From Guyanagaster necrorhizus (lineage: Eukaryota; Basidiomycota; Agaricomycetes; Agaricales; Physalacriaceae): a stretch of DNA of 64,000 nucleotides. The position numbers and the translations under genes were made by a program. Below, in pieces: positions 46,889-57,002 of the stretch; the first letter of the stretch is position 1; each line of letters starts with the position of its first letter. Below the pieces are notes generated by a model. That model was not told the DNA's origin. It did not search any database and saw only the letters and a list, made by a program, of their open reading frames with translations. The DNA lies in contig NW_025064902.1 of the NCBI RefSeq assembly GCF_019112545.1, positions 90,252-154,251 on the forward strand. Reading direction: 5' to 3'.

Positions 46889-49800
46889 TTACCCCCTCCT
46901 TAAGACCATCATTCTGATGGCTTAATTTAAGAATATTTTATAGTCATGTATAGTGTCATCAGTGCTCATATATTTTTTGTTGACCTACTGATTAGATTCA
47001 GGTCCATAACCCTTCTAGCTAACAAGGTAATCCACTGTAGTTGTCATGCTGCTGCCTTTTGCCTTGACTTTTCATAGTTTATGATTTAGAACTTGGTTGA
47101 CTTCATAATATTCTTCATCGTCAACAAGATCAGGTGGTGGAGATGGTGGTTGCTCTTAATTTGGGAATGTGGGAGTGATATATGGTGTTAGCAATGTCTT
47201 GTTAAAGACATCATAGATCTTCCAGATTTTGAGTAAGTTCAGTTTATAGACACTGGTGCCAACCTTTACTGTTACTGCAAAGGGGCCAGTACATTTGTCA
47301 GCCAGTTTATGTCTGGGATGTGAGAGATGTAGATTGGTGGTATCCAGCCAGACTTTATCATTTGTGGAGTACTTATAGGCCAGCCACCAGTGTTTGTCAT
47401 ATTGGGCTTTCATTATCATGACAGCTTTCTTGAGGGCTGCTTTGGTTTCTGTGTGGATCTTTGTCATTGTGGTGGCAAAGTCCATGGAAGCAGGAGTAGT
47501 GGTTCAGTGTCGCTCAGTTTGTGTGATATTGAGATGTCACCTATAGTTTATAAAGAATGGGGTTTTCTCCATTGCCAAATATACTTGGTTATTGTGTTGG
47601 AAAGCAGTGAGGGCTAGCCATTCAGCCCAATCATCTTGATGATAGTTAATGAATAGGCAAAGGTACTTTTCAACTTTCTGATTGGCCCATTCTGTCTGTC
47701 TGTCTGTCTGAGGATGGTAGGTGGTTGAAGCATTGCACTTGATGTTTAGAAGTCGATAAAGGTTGTCCAGGAATCTGAATACAAATTGGAGGCCTCTGTC
47801 TGATATGACTACTTGAGGCATGCCATATTTCACATAGACCTTGTCTTGTAGTATTTTTGCCCATCCTTCCAAAGTAAGTTCAGTTGAGCAGGTGATTGGA
47901 ATGATTGACTTTGAGAATTGATCAATTATGATGATGATGACATCATAGCCATTACAGTCTGGTAGCTTGGTAATCATGTCAACAGAAATGTGAGTCCATA
48001 GGGATGATGGGATCATGTTTGGATGGAGCAGGACCACTTGGGCCTGTGTCGATAATTTGCCCCTTTGGCAGGTCTTGCATGCTTTGATGTATATGGTGAT
48101 GTTATTCCCCATTTTGGGCCACTAGTATTCTCACAGTACTAATTCCTTTGTTTTGGCAATGCTGGGATGACCAGCAGTGGCATGATCATGACAGGTGGTG
48201 ATGATTTCACCACATAGCTTTTGATCCTGAGGGATATAAATCTGGCCATCATATCAGATCAACCCTCTCTCCTTTGTCATTTCTCATTCATGATTGAGGA
48301 AGAGGGCTATTCATTGATTCCATTGATGGCTATTATGGGTCACACTTTTAATGCACTCATGAATCTCCTCTTCTGTTGGCATTATCATGGCCCTGAAATG
48401 TTCAGGCCACAGCAATATTATCTTCTCATTATCAGTCCCTCCCTGATCATGATCTGCCTGTCAGCTTAAGAGATCAGCCTTTCTATTTGCTATGCCAGCT
48501 TTGTGATAGAGTGTGTATTGGTACTGGCTGAATTCAGTGACCCATCTGGCTTGCTGGCAGTTCAGTTTCTGTGGTTGTCAGAAGTACCATAAGTTTTGAT
48601 GATCAGTCCAGATTTCAAAAACTTCCATTGCTCTAATGAGGTAATGCCACCATTCTTTCAGGGCAAGCATGATGGCAAGGAGTTCCTTGTCATAGATCTT
48701 GTAATTTCACTCAGTGATTGTGAGTGCTTTGAATAAGAATGCAACAGGGCACTATTTCTTATCTTGTTTCTGAGATAGTACAGTCCCGATTGCTCCCTTG
48801 CTTGAGTCAGCCTCAACTCTAAACCTTCTCTTCTGTGTGAAGATAGCAAGTACAACATCTTTGGCTATCTGTCTTTTCAGGTCATCGAAGGTGGTTTGTT
48901 GAGAGAGGCCCCACATCCAAGGAGCATTGCCAGTCAGCTGTGTCATGAGTTGGACAATCTTGCTGTAGTCTTAGATAAATCACTGATAGAAGTTGGTAAA
49001 CCTGAGGAATGATTGTAACTCCTTTTTTCTGGTCAGTTCTGGCCACTTGGCTACCCCTGCTATCTTGATGGGGTCTATCTGAATACTCTCTTTGTTTATG
49101 ATGACCTTGAGGTACTTGGTTTCAAGTACTTCAAATTTGCATTTCTCAGCTTTGAGGAACAATTTATGTTTCCTCATGAGGGCTAGCACTCATTGTACCA
49201 GCTTCTTATGCTCCTCCTTGGTCTTCAATATGATCAAGATGTCATTGAGGTAAATGGTGACCTTCCCAGTGGCAATGAAGTCTTTGAATATATTGTTCAT
49301 CATCCACTAGAATATTATCAGAGAATTAGTGAGTCTGAAGAATATGACTGTCAGCTCAAATAATCCCTGGTTCATCCTGAATGCTGCTTTCCATTCATCC
49401 CCTTCTTTGATATGAACATTATTATATCCCCATCAGATGTTGAGTTTGATGTAATATTTAGTGTCTTGGAGTTTGTCCATTAACTCCAAGATTAATGGGA
49501 GCAGATACCGATTTTTGATCATCATTTTGTTAAGCTTCCAGTAGTCTTAGACTGGTCATAGTTTGCTGTCTTTCTTTTTGACAAAGAAGAATGGTAATGC
49601 CATAGGGGATTTCAAGAGTCTGATTTGCCCACTAGACAAATTCTCATCCAAAAATTTGTCGAGCTCTTGCTGCTTATTATTATCAAGTGGATATATTTTA
49701 CAATCCAAATTGGTATTTGCATTCAGAATTAGTTTAATCACAAGGTCTCAGGGTTTTGGCTCTGGCAACTCATCAAAGCTTTCTTTTTTGAATAGGTCTC

Positions 49801-50330
49801 TGAAGTCTCATGCTCATTCAGGCACCATTTCTTCAAAGGTTTTTTTCTCCTTTCACTTGTTAGCCTTGGCAGCGAGATTATTAGCATGATGGGTGGCACA
49901 AATATGTAGTTCTCACTGTAGGTCAACAGTGAGGATGGTTTCCCCATCCTCCATTTCCTTGTCCTATCAGTCCTCTGGATCCTCATCCAATAGCTCAAAT
50001 GGGATTTTCCAACATTGGCATCTTGTGAAGATGATCTGCCCAGTTTTTCAGTTGATTAATGGGTTGTGGCATATCAGCCAGTTGTGACTGAGAAAGACTT
50101 CCTTGGTTTCTAGATCTGTGACTGCCAGGTCAATTCATTCAGAATGATCTCCAATCATGAGCCTAAGCTCTATAAACTTGGTGATCAAGCCAGCCTGGTT
50201 TTTGGTTCTGTCAGCATTGTAGACTGAGATTGGGGCTGCAGTGGCCTGGGTTGGAAGTTTGTGCTTATTGACAAAAGCATAGTTGATGGAACTCCCCATG
50301 CATCCACTGTTGATTAGTGCAGTTACTGCA
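46889..50330 (-). pseudogene. pol: pro-pol of element H
   Basis: From 50330 down: protease with A-L-I-N-S-G (DSG changed to NSG) and V-F-L-S-H-N-W-L; RT (about 49740-48950) with YxDD changed to Y-L-N-D (about 49237-49255); RNase H (48946-48600) with V-E-A-D-S-S and W-T-D-H-Q-N-L; the integrase zinc-binding region with H-D-H-A-T-A-G-H (about 48200); an open 191-codon stretch of integrase core (48112-47537) with S-V-D-M-I-T, V-I-S-D-R-G and H-P-Q-T-D; the integrase C-terminal part (47485-47156); and a chromodomain (about 47140-46960). Stops and shifts disable it, and the Asp changes remove protease and RT catalysis. Confidence 0.9.
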
Positions 50331-53300
50331 TGGGTAGTTCAAGATGTGAGGGTTTTGATCTGTGCTTTAGTAAGCAGATCTCATTCAGCTGTCTTGGATT
50401 GTCAAATAAATTTTTGTGGTCCATGTAGTTCATCAAGCCATTTTAAAGCTTGGCACCATTCAGCTTTTTTTATTCCTTTTATCACTTCATCAACTACTTC
50501 TTCAGCTCAGGTTTGGTGAACCCAGTTCTTGAGCACAGCTTTTGCCATTGCTTCATCCTTGGCATCTCTGATGGCTCTCCATGTCCATTCAGTGTTAAAT
50601 GGCTTGAGCCATGTATTGGGGCCCTTTGCCCTCATTCAGCTCAAGGACACTTGAGTTTTCTTTTGCAATTCTTTGGTACATGAGTTAAAGTTCCAGAGTA
50701 TATTCGAATGCTCTGATATAGTAGATATAGGGATAACTATAGGGATTTTATCAGTCCAACTAGCAGCTGGTAGTTGCACACCATGAATGTCCTTGGCCAG
50801 TGCAGTGGAATTGCTCACTGGTCAGCCTCTTCTTTTACCTCCTCCATCTTTGTTTCTGTGCCAAGTCCTTTTTCTTTTTTTTGTAATTCAGCAATTTGGG
50901 CCCATATGTCTTCTTGAGTCCATTTCTTTTTTGGGCTGTCTTTGGCCAGATAGCCTTTCTGTCCACAATTGAAATATTTTTCCTCTTTTTCCAGTCAATC
51001 TACATTCATTGGTTTCTCAGATCTGATATATGTCATGCCAGTTCTGGTCTTCTGTGTTCTATAGGTGAGGGCTATAAAGGGTTCTGATGATTTCCTCACA
51101 GTTTGCCCTGACTTGTTTGGGGTTGGCAGGGTCAGCTTCTTGGTGTAGTCTTGTAGCATCAATGATTCCACTTTCTGCCTTTGTCATTCCTTGTACATTT
51201 TGATCATTCACTCTTTCCACTTGTCATATCTGACTGGTATCAGTACTTTGATGCCAATCACAGAAATCATCATAATGTATGAGGAAGGAACTCCTCTCTT
51301 GAGAGCCTCAACTATCTGTCTATCATTTGCTGTGTCATCTTGGATCCCAGCAAGCTTTGCAAGGTGTTCTAGCTTGTTGAAATAGTCTGTAGCTGCTTTA
51401 TCCTCCATTTTGTACTCCTTGATCTTTTGCTTGTGAACTTCCTGCACTGCTAGGTCAATGAACTTGTTGTTTAGCATCTGTTTGAACACCAGCCATGAGG
51501 AATATTGGTAATATTCCTGAGTTGTTGATCAGAAGTTTGAGGAGATCAGGATTCACCAGCTTTTAGCCTTTTCTTTAAGATAGGAGGCAGCAAATATGAC
51601 CTTGTTTATATCAGTGCTGAGATATCTGATATATACTTTGAAGTATTATTCACAATTGACCAGAAATCAATTGATGTCATCTGAGGCCCCTTTAAAGGGA
51701 TAAGGTTTTCAAAGTAGGTCAGACCAGCATTATAAGACAGTGGCATTCTCAGGTAATGTCCCCATCAGGTTGGGCCATTCTGAGAATGGAGGTCAATTCC
51801 ATTCATATGATGGTCCAGAGAATGAAGGAAGGAAGTGGTCATTGGCAACTGGGCTTCCTTTTGGAGCAGCATCCCTTCAGATGATTACCCCATCTTGTAT
51901 GGTGAACCCTAGGCAGACAGCCTCAGAGTCATCTCACATTGGTTCTTTTCTAGTGCCACTTGGTCCTGCTTGGTCAGGGGGTGGCTGTCCACTAAGAAGC
52001 CAGCTGCCTGTGCTGGTCCAGGGATTTTGGAATCTCTTGTGCTGCAATGCCAAAGAGTTCAGCTGGTGTCAGGTTTTAGTAAATCAGGTTGCTGTATTTT
52101 GGATTGATGGGTCTGATGCTTTAGCCCAACTTCAGATAGATGGTGCTGTATACACAGCTCATTTCAGTGGAATGAGTGGGGATAGCAGCATTGGTTTCAG
52201 CTGGTTTTAGGTTTGATATGAGGGAATCAGTCTGAGTGGATCCTCCAGATGTCATCAGCCATATTCTTCTCAGGCATATTTAGTCACAGCATACCATAGA
52301 ATGTCTGTTTTTTCAGTATCATCTGCATATTTATACTTCTGTCCTAAGAGCATCACCCTCCAGTGGGTGTCCCTCCATAAGAAGAGCATCCCCTGCTCAT
52401 ACAATCCTTAGTACTCTTTTTCTCATTCTTTTTCCATTTCTTCTCTCAGCACTTCTTTATCAGTCTCTTCACCTGTATACTTTATGAATAGTTCAGGTCT
52501 AAAAGGGCCTTTGCTGTCCTCCTCATCCCTCTCATCTCCACTGTCCTCTCTCTCAAGAAGGAAACTGACAGGCAGATCATAGATTGATGAGATGGCTGGT
52601 CTGAGTGCCACCAGCAAGCTTATCATCATTTCTAGTACTGGGCCCAGCAGCATTTGGGTTGGGTCCAGTGGTTGTAGACTGGACAGGGATGTTTGAGAGC
52701 TGACTGTATCACATTCTGCCTCATGCTCTTTCCTCCTCCAGTTCTTAGCTATAGAGACCAAAGTTTCTTTGGAACTCAGGATTGAAGAACTGGTGGATGA
52801 CCCTACTTTCCAGGAATCAGCAGAGGGCATAGTCAGAGACATGAGCATTGTCAGATATCCAGAGTCTATAAGCTCCAAGGATAGAGTCAGCATCGGAGGA
52901 AATAGTGTCTGTTTTAGTGGGATATAAGAGAGAGGGGGAGTGGCTTCTTTCTGTAGTGTGACCTCTTCAGATGGCTTTACTCCTGGTGACAGGGCTTCCT
53001 GATCCTGTCCAGAGATCAGTTTCCAAGTCAGGCTCTCTGAAGGGGGATCCCAAGGAGTCGGTTTGGAGCCTATACTAGCTGGAAGAGGCTGATCCCAATC
53101 TTTCAGCCTCTTCTTATCACCACTGTTGTTGTCTCTGCCTATCATACTCTGCTTCTTCATATTCTCACTGAGCCTCCACCTGGACAAAGTTGGCAAGCTC
53201 TTCCTAGGCTCACTGGATCTCTGCCTGGTGAGTCTGGTTCTGCCGCTACTGCTGTACTGCTGTGTTGTAATCAAAGGGGACTATAAGGTTCCAGTCCAGA

Positions 53301-54059
53301 AAGACTCATTGAATAATCCTGTCTCAGGCAATTCTTCCCCTTGTGCTGGCTGTCTCTTCTTCCAGCTGACTTCCAACATGAAGATGGTTGTGAGGATCCT
53401 CTGCCACAGCAATGGTGAGCTCCATATTCATGAAATCCTGGTGGACCCTCTTTCTGTGAGGGTCATCAAGCCCCAGCCTACTGATGGATGGGCTTGACTC
53501 AAGGGTAGTGTAGAGGAAATTATGGGGGGAGTTAGGGGTTGTCTGAGGTCTTGAAGCCATTCAAGTGGCATCAAGAGAGTCCTGAGCATGATTTCCAATC
53601 CCTGAGAGGATCAGAGAGGCAGAAGGGCTGGAGGTAGAGACCAAAGAGATGTTACTGGGGATCTCCTTGGGGACCTGGGCAACATTGGTCATCCAAGGGT
53701 TCCAGAACCCTGCAAAAGTAGGGTTGCTGTTTCTGCTGAGTCATCAGAGAGGGTATTGGTGTCCTTCTTCTTTCTGAAGGGGGGTTGCTAGGTCCAGCTT
53801 TAGATATAGGTCATCCTTGTGGCTGGAAGGATGTTCTGATAGAGGCAGGGATGTCATAGAAGGGGAGATCTGGGATTATGTTTTAAAGTATAGCATGGAC
53901 CTGCTGAAATGCCTGATAGTGCCTGACTATCCAAGTGGTTACTGATTGTCATCTGTGGCAAAGAGTAATGATGGCTAGAAGGCCTAGTAGCATTCCAATG
54001 ATGGAAGCTATCAGTTCAAAGAAGTTGTGATTGAGATTGGCAGTTGTTGCTAGAGGCAT
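50331..54059 (-). pseudogene. gag: Gag of element H, including the start
   Basis: ATG at 54059-54057, 57 bp inside the 5' LTR. The N-terminus has the hydrophobic segment H-N-F-F-E-L-I-A-S-I-I-G-M-L-L-G-L-L-A-I-I, then P-D-L-P-F-Y-D-I-P. A 283-codon open part (53274-52423) is Ser- and charge-rich with acidic clusters. The capsid-like part lies at 51700-51200. The zinc knuckle (about 50985-50935) is destroyed: the first Cys is Tyr, the His is Tyr and the last Cys is Ser. It ends in the linker to protease. Confidence 0.83.
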
Positions 54060-54101
54060 TCAGTTTCTCAGCACAATTGGGCTTGAGAAAGGGAAGATGA
54101 G

Positions 54102-54114
54102 AGCTTCAAGCTAA
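54102..54114 (-). other. Self-primer binding site of element H
   Basis: The leader next to the 5' LTR (plus strand AGCTTCAAGCTAA) is a perfect 13-nt complement of the LTR segment predicted to be the RNA 5' end, which lies 34 nt after a TATTTAAG box. No tRNA-type TGG site is present. Confidence 0.7.
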
Positions 54115-54115
54115 T

Positions 54116-54584
54116 TGTTAAGCTCAAGCTGCACATGATCAACTAGCATGTGATAAGCTAACATGGCTTCACATTTGAGCCTTCTGTTAGAGTTCACTTG
54201 GTGTACTATTTGTTGACTCTCTGTACTTCAAGGCTTTGTGTAATTTGCTTGAGAGTAGAATGAGAATATATAAACTTTAGCTTGAAGCTGAGGATTTACC
54301 AGTGAGAGTGAGCTTCTTAAATACTGTACAAGGCTCTGCTAATAATACTACATACTTATTATGTATCTCTCTGTCTTTTGTGCTCATTGTTCTAAAGCAT
54401 CATTACTGTACATAAAAGGCTGGTTGCATTGTCAGGCAATGCTGTTGCATCAAGAGACAATGGCAGACTTGGCCAGTTGTGATGACTAAGCCTTTTGTCC
54501 CATGATCCTAAGCACCTATTCTGGTACCCAGACTAAGCATGAATAGAGGTTGAAAAGAAAGGAAAAAGGTAGAAAATCATAACA
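54116..54584 (-). repeat. 5' LTR of element H (469 bp)
   Basis: TGTTAAGCTC...AATCATAACA. The minus strand has TATTTAAG followed 34 nt later by AGCTTCAAGCTAAAG. Confidence 0.92.
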
Positions 54585-55364
54585 GTTTGTAAACTTCAGA
54601 TGAGAAAATAAACTTATTATTAAATATCATTGAGAGAACTTTGAGAACTGAGCAAGGCATCAAAGCTTGTAAAGGACTTGAGCCTGATTTGATAAGAGGT
54701 TTTAGATCATGCTCTAATCTGAGAATAAGAGAACAGTGTCTAAAGAGCATCATCTTGAGTTTTTGAGGTATTTGTGACATGTGGCACTACAGATAGCAGA
54801 GGTTCAAACTCTTTGATCTGTCAGACAGCATTTTCTTATGTTTTGTGTCTCTAAATTACATAGGTTTAAATCTTATAGGTTTACAATTAGTTTGAAAACT
54901 TATAAACAGAGATCTGTGCTCTTTAGCATCAGTAGACATGTTTGTGATTGGTTTCTGCTTAGAGCATGAAGCTTTGAGTTGTGTATTGTGTGTATTAGAG
55001 GTTTTGAGTTGATCTGAGCTGTGCTTAGGACTTTTTGAGAGCTTTGTGAGAGTGTTTTGACATATTGTATTGAGCTGCAATACTCTTTGTCTTGAGGCTC
55101 AGCAACACCTCTTGTCATCTCTTGTTTTGATAAAACAAAAAACTTTGAGACTTAAAGAGATCTAAGACTATTGTACATGCACTATTGCTGTTTGTGTGCT
55201 GTGGATTCATTGAAGAAGACAATTATATTTGTTGATTACTACTTTTATTGCATTATAATCCCCTCATGAACTAAGAGTTTTGTGTATGTGTTGGTGTGAG
55301 TGTGGCCAGTGAATAGTGCTCTGCTGTATCTGTTTTCACCTTGCATGCACTCAGATTCTCTTCA
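54585..55364 (+). repeat. Repeat E3, right part
   Basis: Continues E2-like sequence after element H and ends ATTCTCTTCA at 55364. The G integrase frame resumes right after, at M-K-H-Q-Y-D-K-H. A 4 bp duplication is possible (CCAT at left, TCAT at right). Together with 45382-46419 it makes one E copy of about 1.8 kb. Confidence 0.7.
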
Positions 55365-55860
55365 TCATGAAACACCAATATGACAAACACTATCACTCTG
55401 CACATTCATATAACATTAACAACAAAGTATGGTTGGACACTACCAACCTTCATCTTCTATGGCCAAAGCAAAAACTAGCAGACAAATATATAGGATCTTT
55501 TTCAGTTCTAGCAAAAGTTGGCATGTCTGTCTATAAACTCTGACTTCAAGCAACCTGGAAGATGCACAATGTCTTTAACAGATCACTCTTTATCCCTTTT
55601 ATCACTCTAGCATTTCCAAATCAGGAACACTCTCTACTACCACCATCTGATCTTATTGATGGTGAAGAACACTATGAAGTTGATCAGGTTTTAAACTATA
55701 AATTACATAAAGTCAAAGCTAGAGGCAGCAGGACAACAACAATAGTAGACTATTTGGTTAGTTGGAAGGGATACAGCTCTGAATCTAACCAATAAGTAAA
55801 CAAAAAACAGATGAATGCAGCAGATGCAATTCATGATTATGAATTATCTCTTAATTAAGC
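55365..55860 (+). pseudogene. pol: pol of element G, part 2: integrase C-terminus and chromodomain
   Basis: Open in two stretches (to 55543, and 55562-55795). It contains N-N-K-V-W-L-D-T-T-N-L and then a chromodomain with Y-E-V-D-Q-V-L-N-Y-K and Y-L-V-S-W-K-G-Y, followed by a TAA where Trp is expected. One stop splits the two stretches. It ends at a polypurine tract, AAGGAAGGGG (55879-55888). Confidence 0.85.
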
Positions 55861-55891
55861 TATTAGGACAATAATCTTAAGGAAGGGGTAA

Positions 55892-56350
55892 TGTTATAAT
55901 TTTTTAATTTTTTTCTTTAATTAATCCCTATTTATGCTTAGTCAGAGTGCTTATACCAGCACTTAGGACTGTGGGACTGGCTTAGTCATCACAACAAGTC
56001 AAGTCTGTCATTGTCTTTCAACATGACAATAACACTCAACAATGCACAACAACCCTTGTGTAGACAGTATTAATGCTTAAGCACAATGAGCATAATAACT
56101 TGGACAGACACAATAAGTAGTAGTATATTTATCTTGACAAACAAATAGTATATAAGTAGGGTAGCTCTTGCTGTATTACCTCAGCTTCAAGCTAAAGTTT
56201 ATTCACACTATTTCATCTTGAGCCTCTTGTCAAATGGCCTTGACATATATTGGTCAATAAAGCATAACAGTAGACTCAGATGTGACTATATGAAGACAAT
56301 ACAGCATCTGTTTATCATGTGTTTTAATCACATGCAACTTAGATCTAACA
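55892..56350 (+). repeat. 3' LTR of element G (459 bp)
   Basis: TGTTATAATT...GATCTAACA. TATATAAG (56149-56156) lies 34 nt before AGCTTCAAGCTAAAG (56183), the predicted RNA start. It is followed by the CTGAT duplication (56351-56355). Confidence 0.9.
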
Positions 56351-56355
56351 CTGAT

Positions 56356-56474
56356 TATTATCCTCAGCAAAGTTGTATGATTGCCAACAAGCCTAGAAGC
56401 ATTCTAATGATGAAAGCTAAAAGCTTAAAAAAGTCATTAGTGAGATTGAGAGTTGTAGTGGATGCTGGTGGCAT
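56356..56474 (-). pseudogene. gag: Gag N-terminus of element F (cut by G)
   Basis: ATG at 56474. It encodes N-L-T-N-D-F-F-K-L-L-A-F-I-I-R-M-L-L-G-L-L-A, then I-I-Q-L-C, before reaching element G. The rest of gag continues at 31693. The leader AGCTTTGAGCTAAT (56519-56532) abuts the 5' LTR. Confidence 0.8.
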
Positions 56475-56532
56475 TCAGTTTTCTTTGTGCTTATTGTGTA
56501 TAAGAAAAGGAAAGCAGAAGCTTTGAGCTAAT

Positions 56533-57002
56533 TGTTAAATTCAAGTCACACATGATCAAAACATGTGATGAACTAGTGCCATATTGAGTTCATACAGTCA
56601 TGTTAGAGTTCACTATTGTGCTTTGTTGACCAAAAGCTTCAAGGTCTTTAAAATCAGCTCAAGAGTGAAGTGATATAAGAATAAACTTTAGCTTGAAGCT
56701 GGAGTTATACCAGCAAGAGTCTGCCTACTTATATACTACTTGTCTGTTGAGATAATTATACTACTGCTTATTGCACTAGTCCAGGTCTTTGTATCTATTG
56801 TCTTTGGATGTCATTACTACCTACAAAAGGTCATTGTGCATCATCAAGGGTTTGTCATTACATCAGAGAACAATGATGGATCAGCTTGTTGTGATGACTA
56901 AGCCTGTCTCACAGTTCTAAGTGCTGATTTAGGCACTCTAACTAAGCATAAATAGGAGTTAATGCAAAGAAAAGAAAGAGAAAATGTGGAAAAATCATAA
57001 CA
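56533..57002 (-). repeat. 5' LTR of element F (470 bp)
   Basis: TGTTAAATTC...AATCATAACA, followed by the duplication CTAAC (57003-57007). Confidence 0.9.

Larger units (their letters stand above)
46420..54584 (-). mobile_element. Element H: full-length Ty3 chromovirus inside E3
   Basis: Two LTRs of 469 bp (46420-46888 and 54116-54584), flanked by ATTTG (46415-46419) and GTTTG (54585-54589), a 5 bp duplication with one transition. It is 8,165 bp with all domains in the expected order: the most complete element in the window, although every coding part is broken. It keeps more isolated CpGs than its surroundings, in line with being the last arrival in this nest. Confidence 0.93.
31699..56350 (+). 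mobile_element. Element G: plus-strand Ty3 element inside F
   Basis: 5' LTR 31699-32623 (itself interrupted) and 3' LTR 55892-56350, flanked by perfect CTGAT duplications (31694-31698 and 56351-56355). It carries gag, protease, RT, RNase H, integrase and chromodomain in order. It is interrupted by a solo LTR (31880-32338), element I (36128-42283) and repeat E3 with element H inside (45382-55364). Protein similarity continues across each junction. Confidence 0.92.
24285..57002 (-). mobile_element. Element F: outermost Ty3 element of the nest
   Basis: LTRs of equal length at 24285-24754 (3') and 56533-57002 (5'), flanked by CCAAC (24280-24284) and CTAAC (57003-57007), a 5 bp duplication with one C-to-T change. 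The body reads chromodomain to gag from left to right and is interrupted in the N-terminal part of gag by element G (31699-56350). Without G, F is about 8.1 kb. Confidence 0.92.

Noticed and set aside
47691..47712. A TCTG microsatellite
   Set aside because: It is the coding sequence for H-P-Q-T-D in H integrase; the protein has the usual length here, so there is no expansion.
47537..48112. A 191-codon ORF as a functional integrase gene
   Set aside because: It is only the core of the H integrase; the zinc-binding and C-terminal parts are in broken frames, so it is a fragment.
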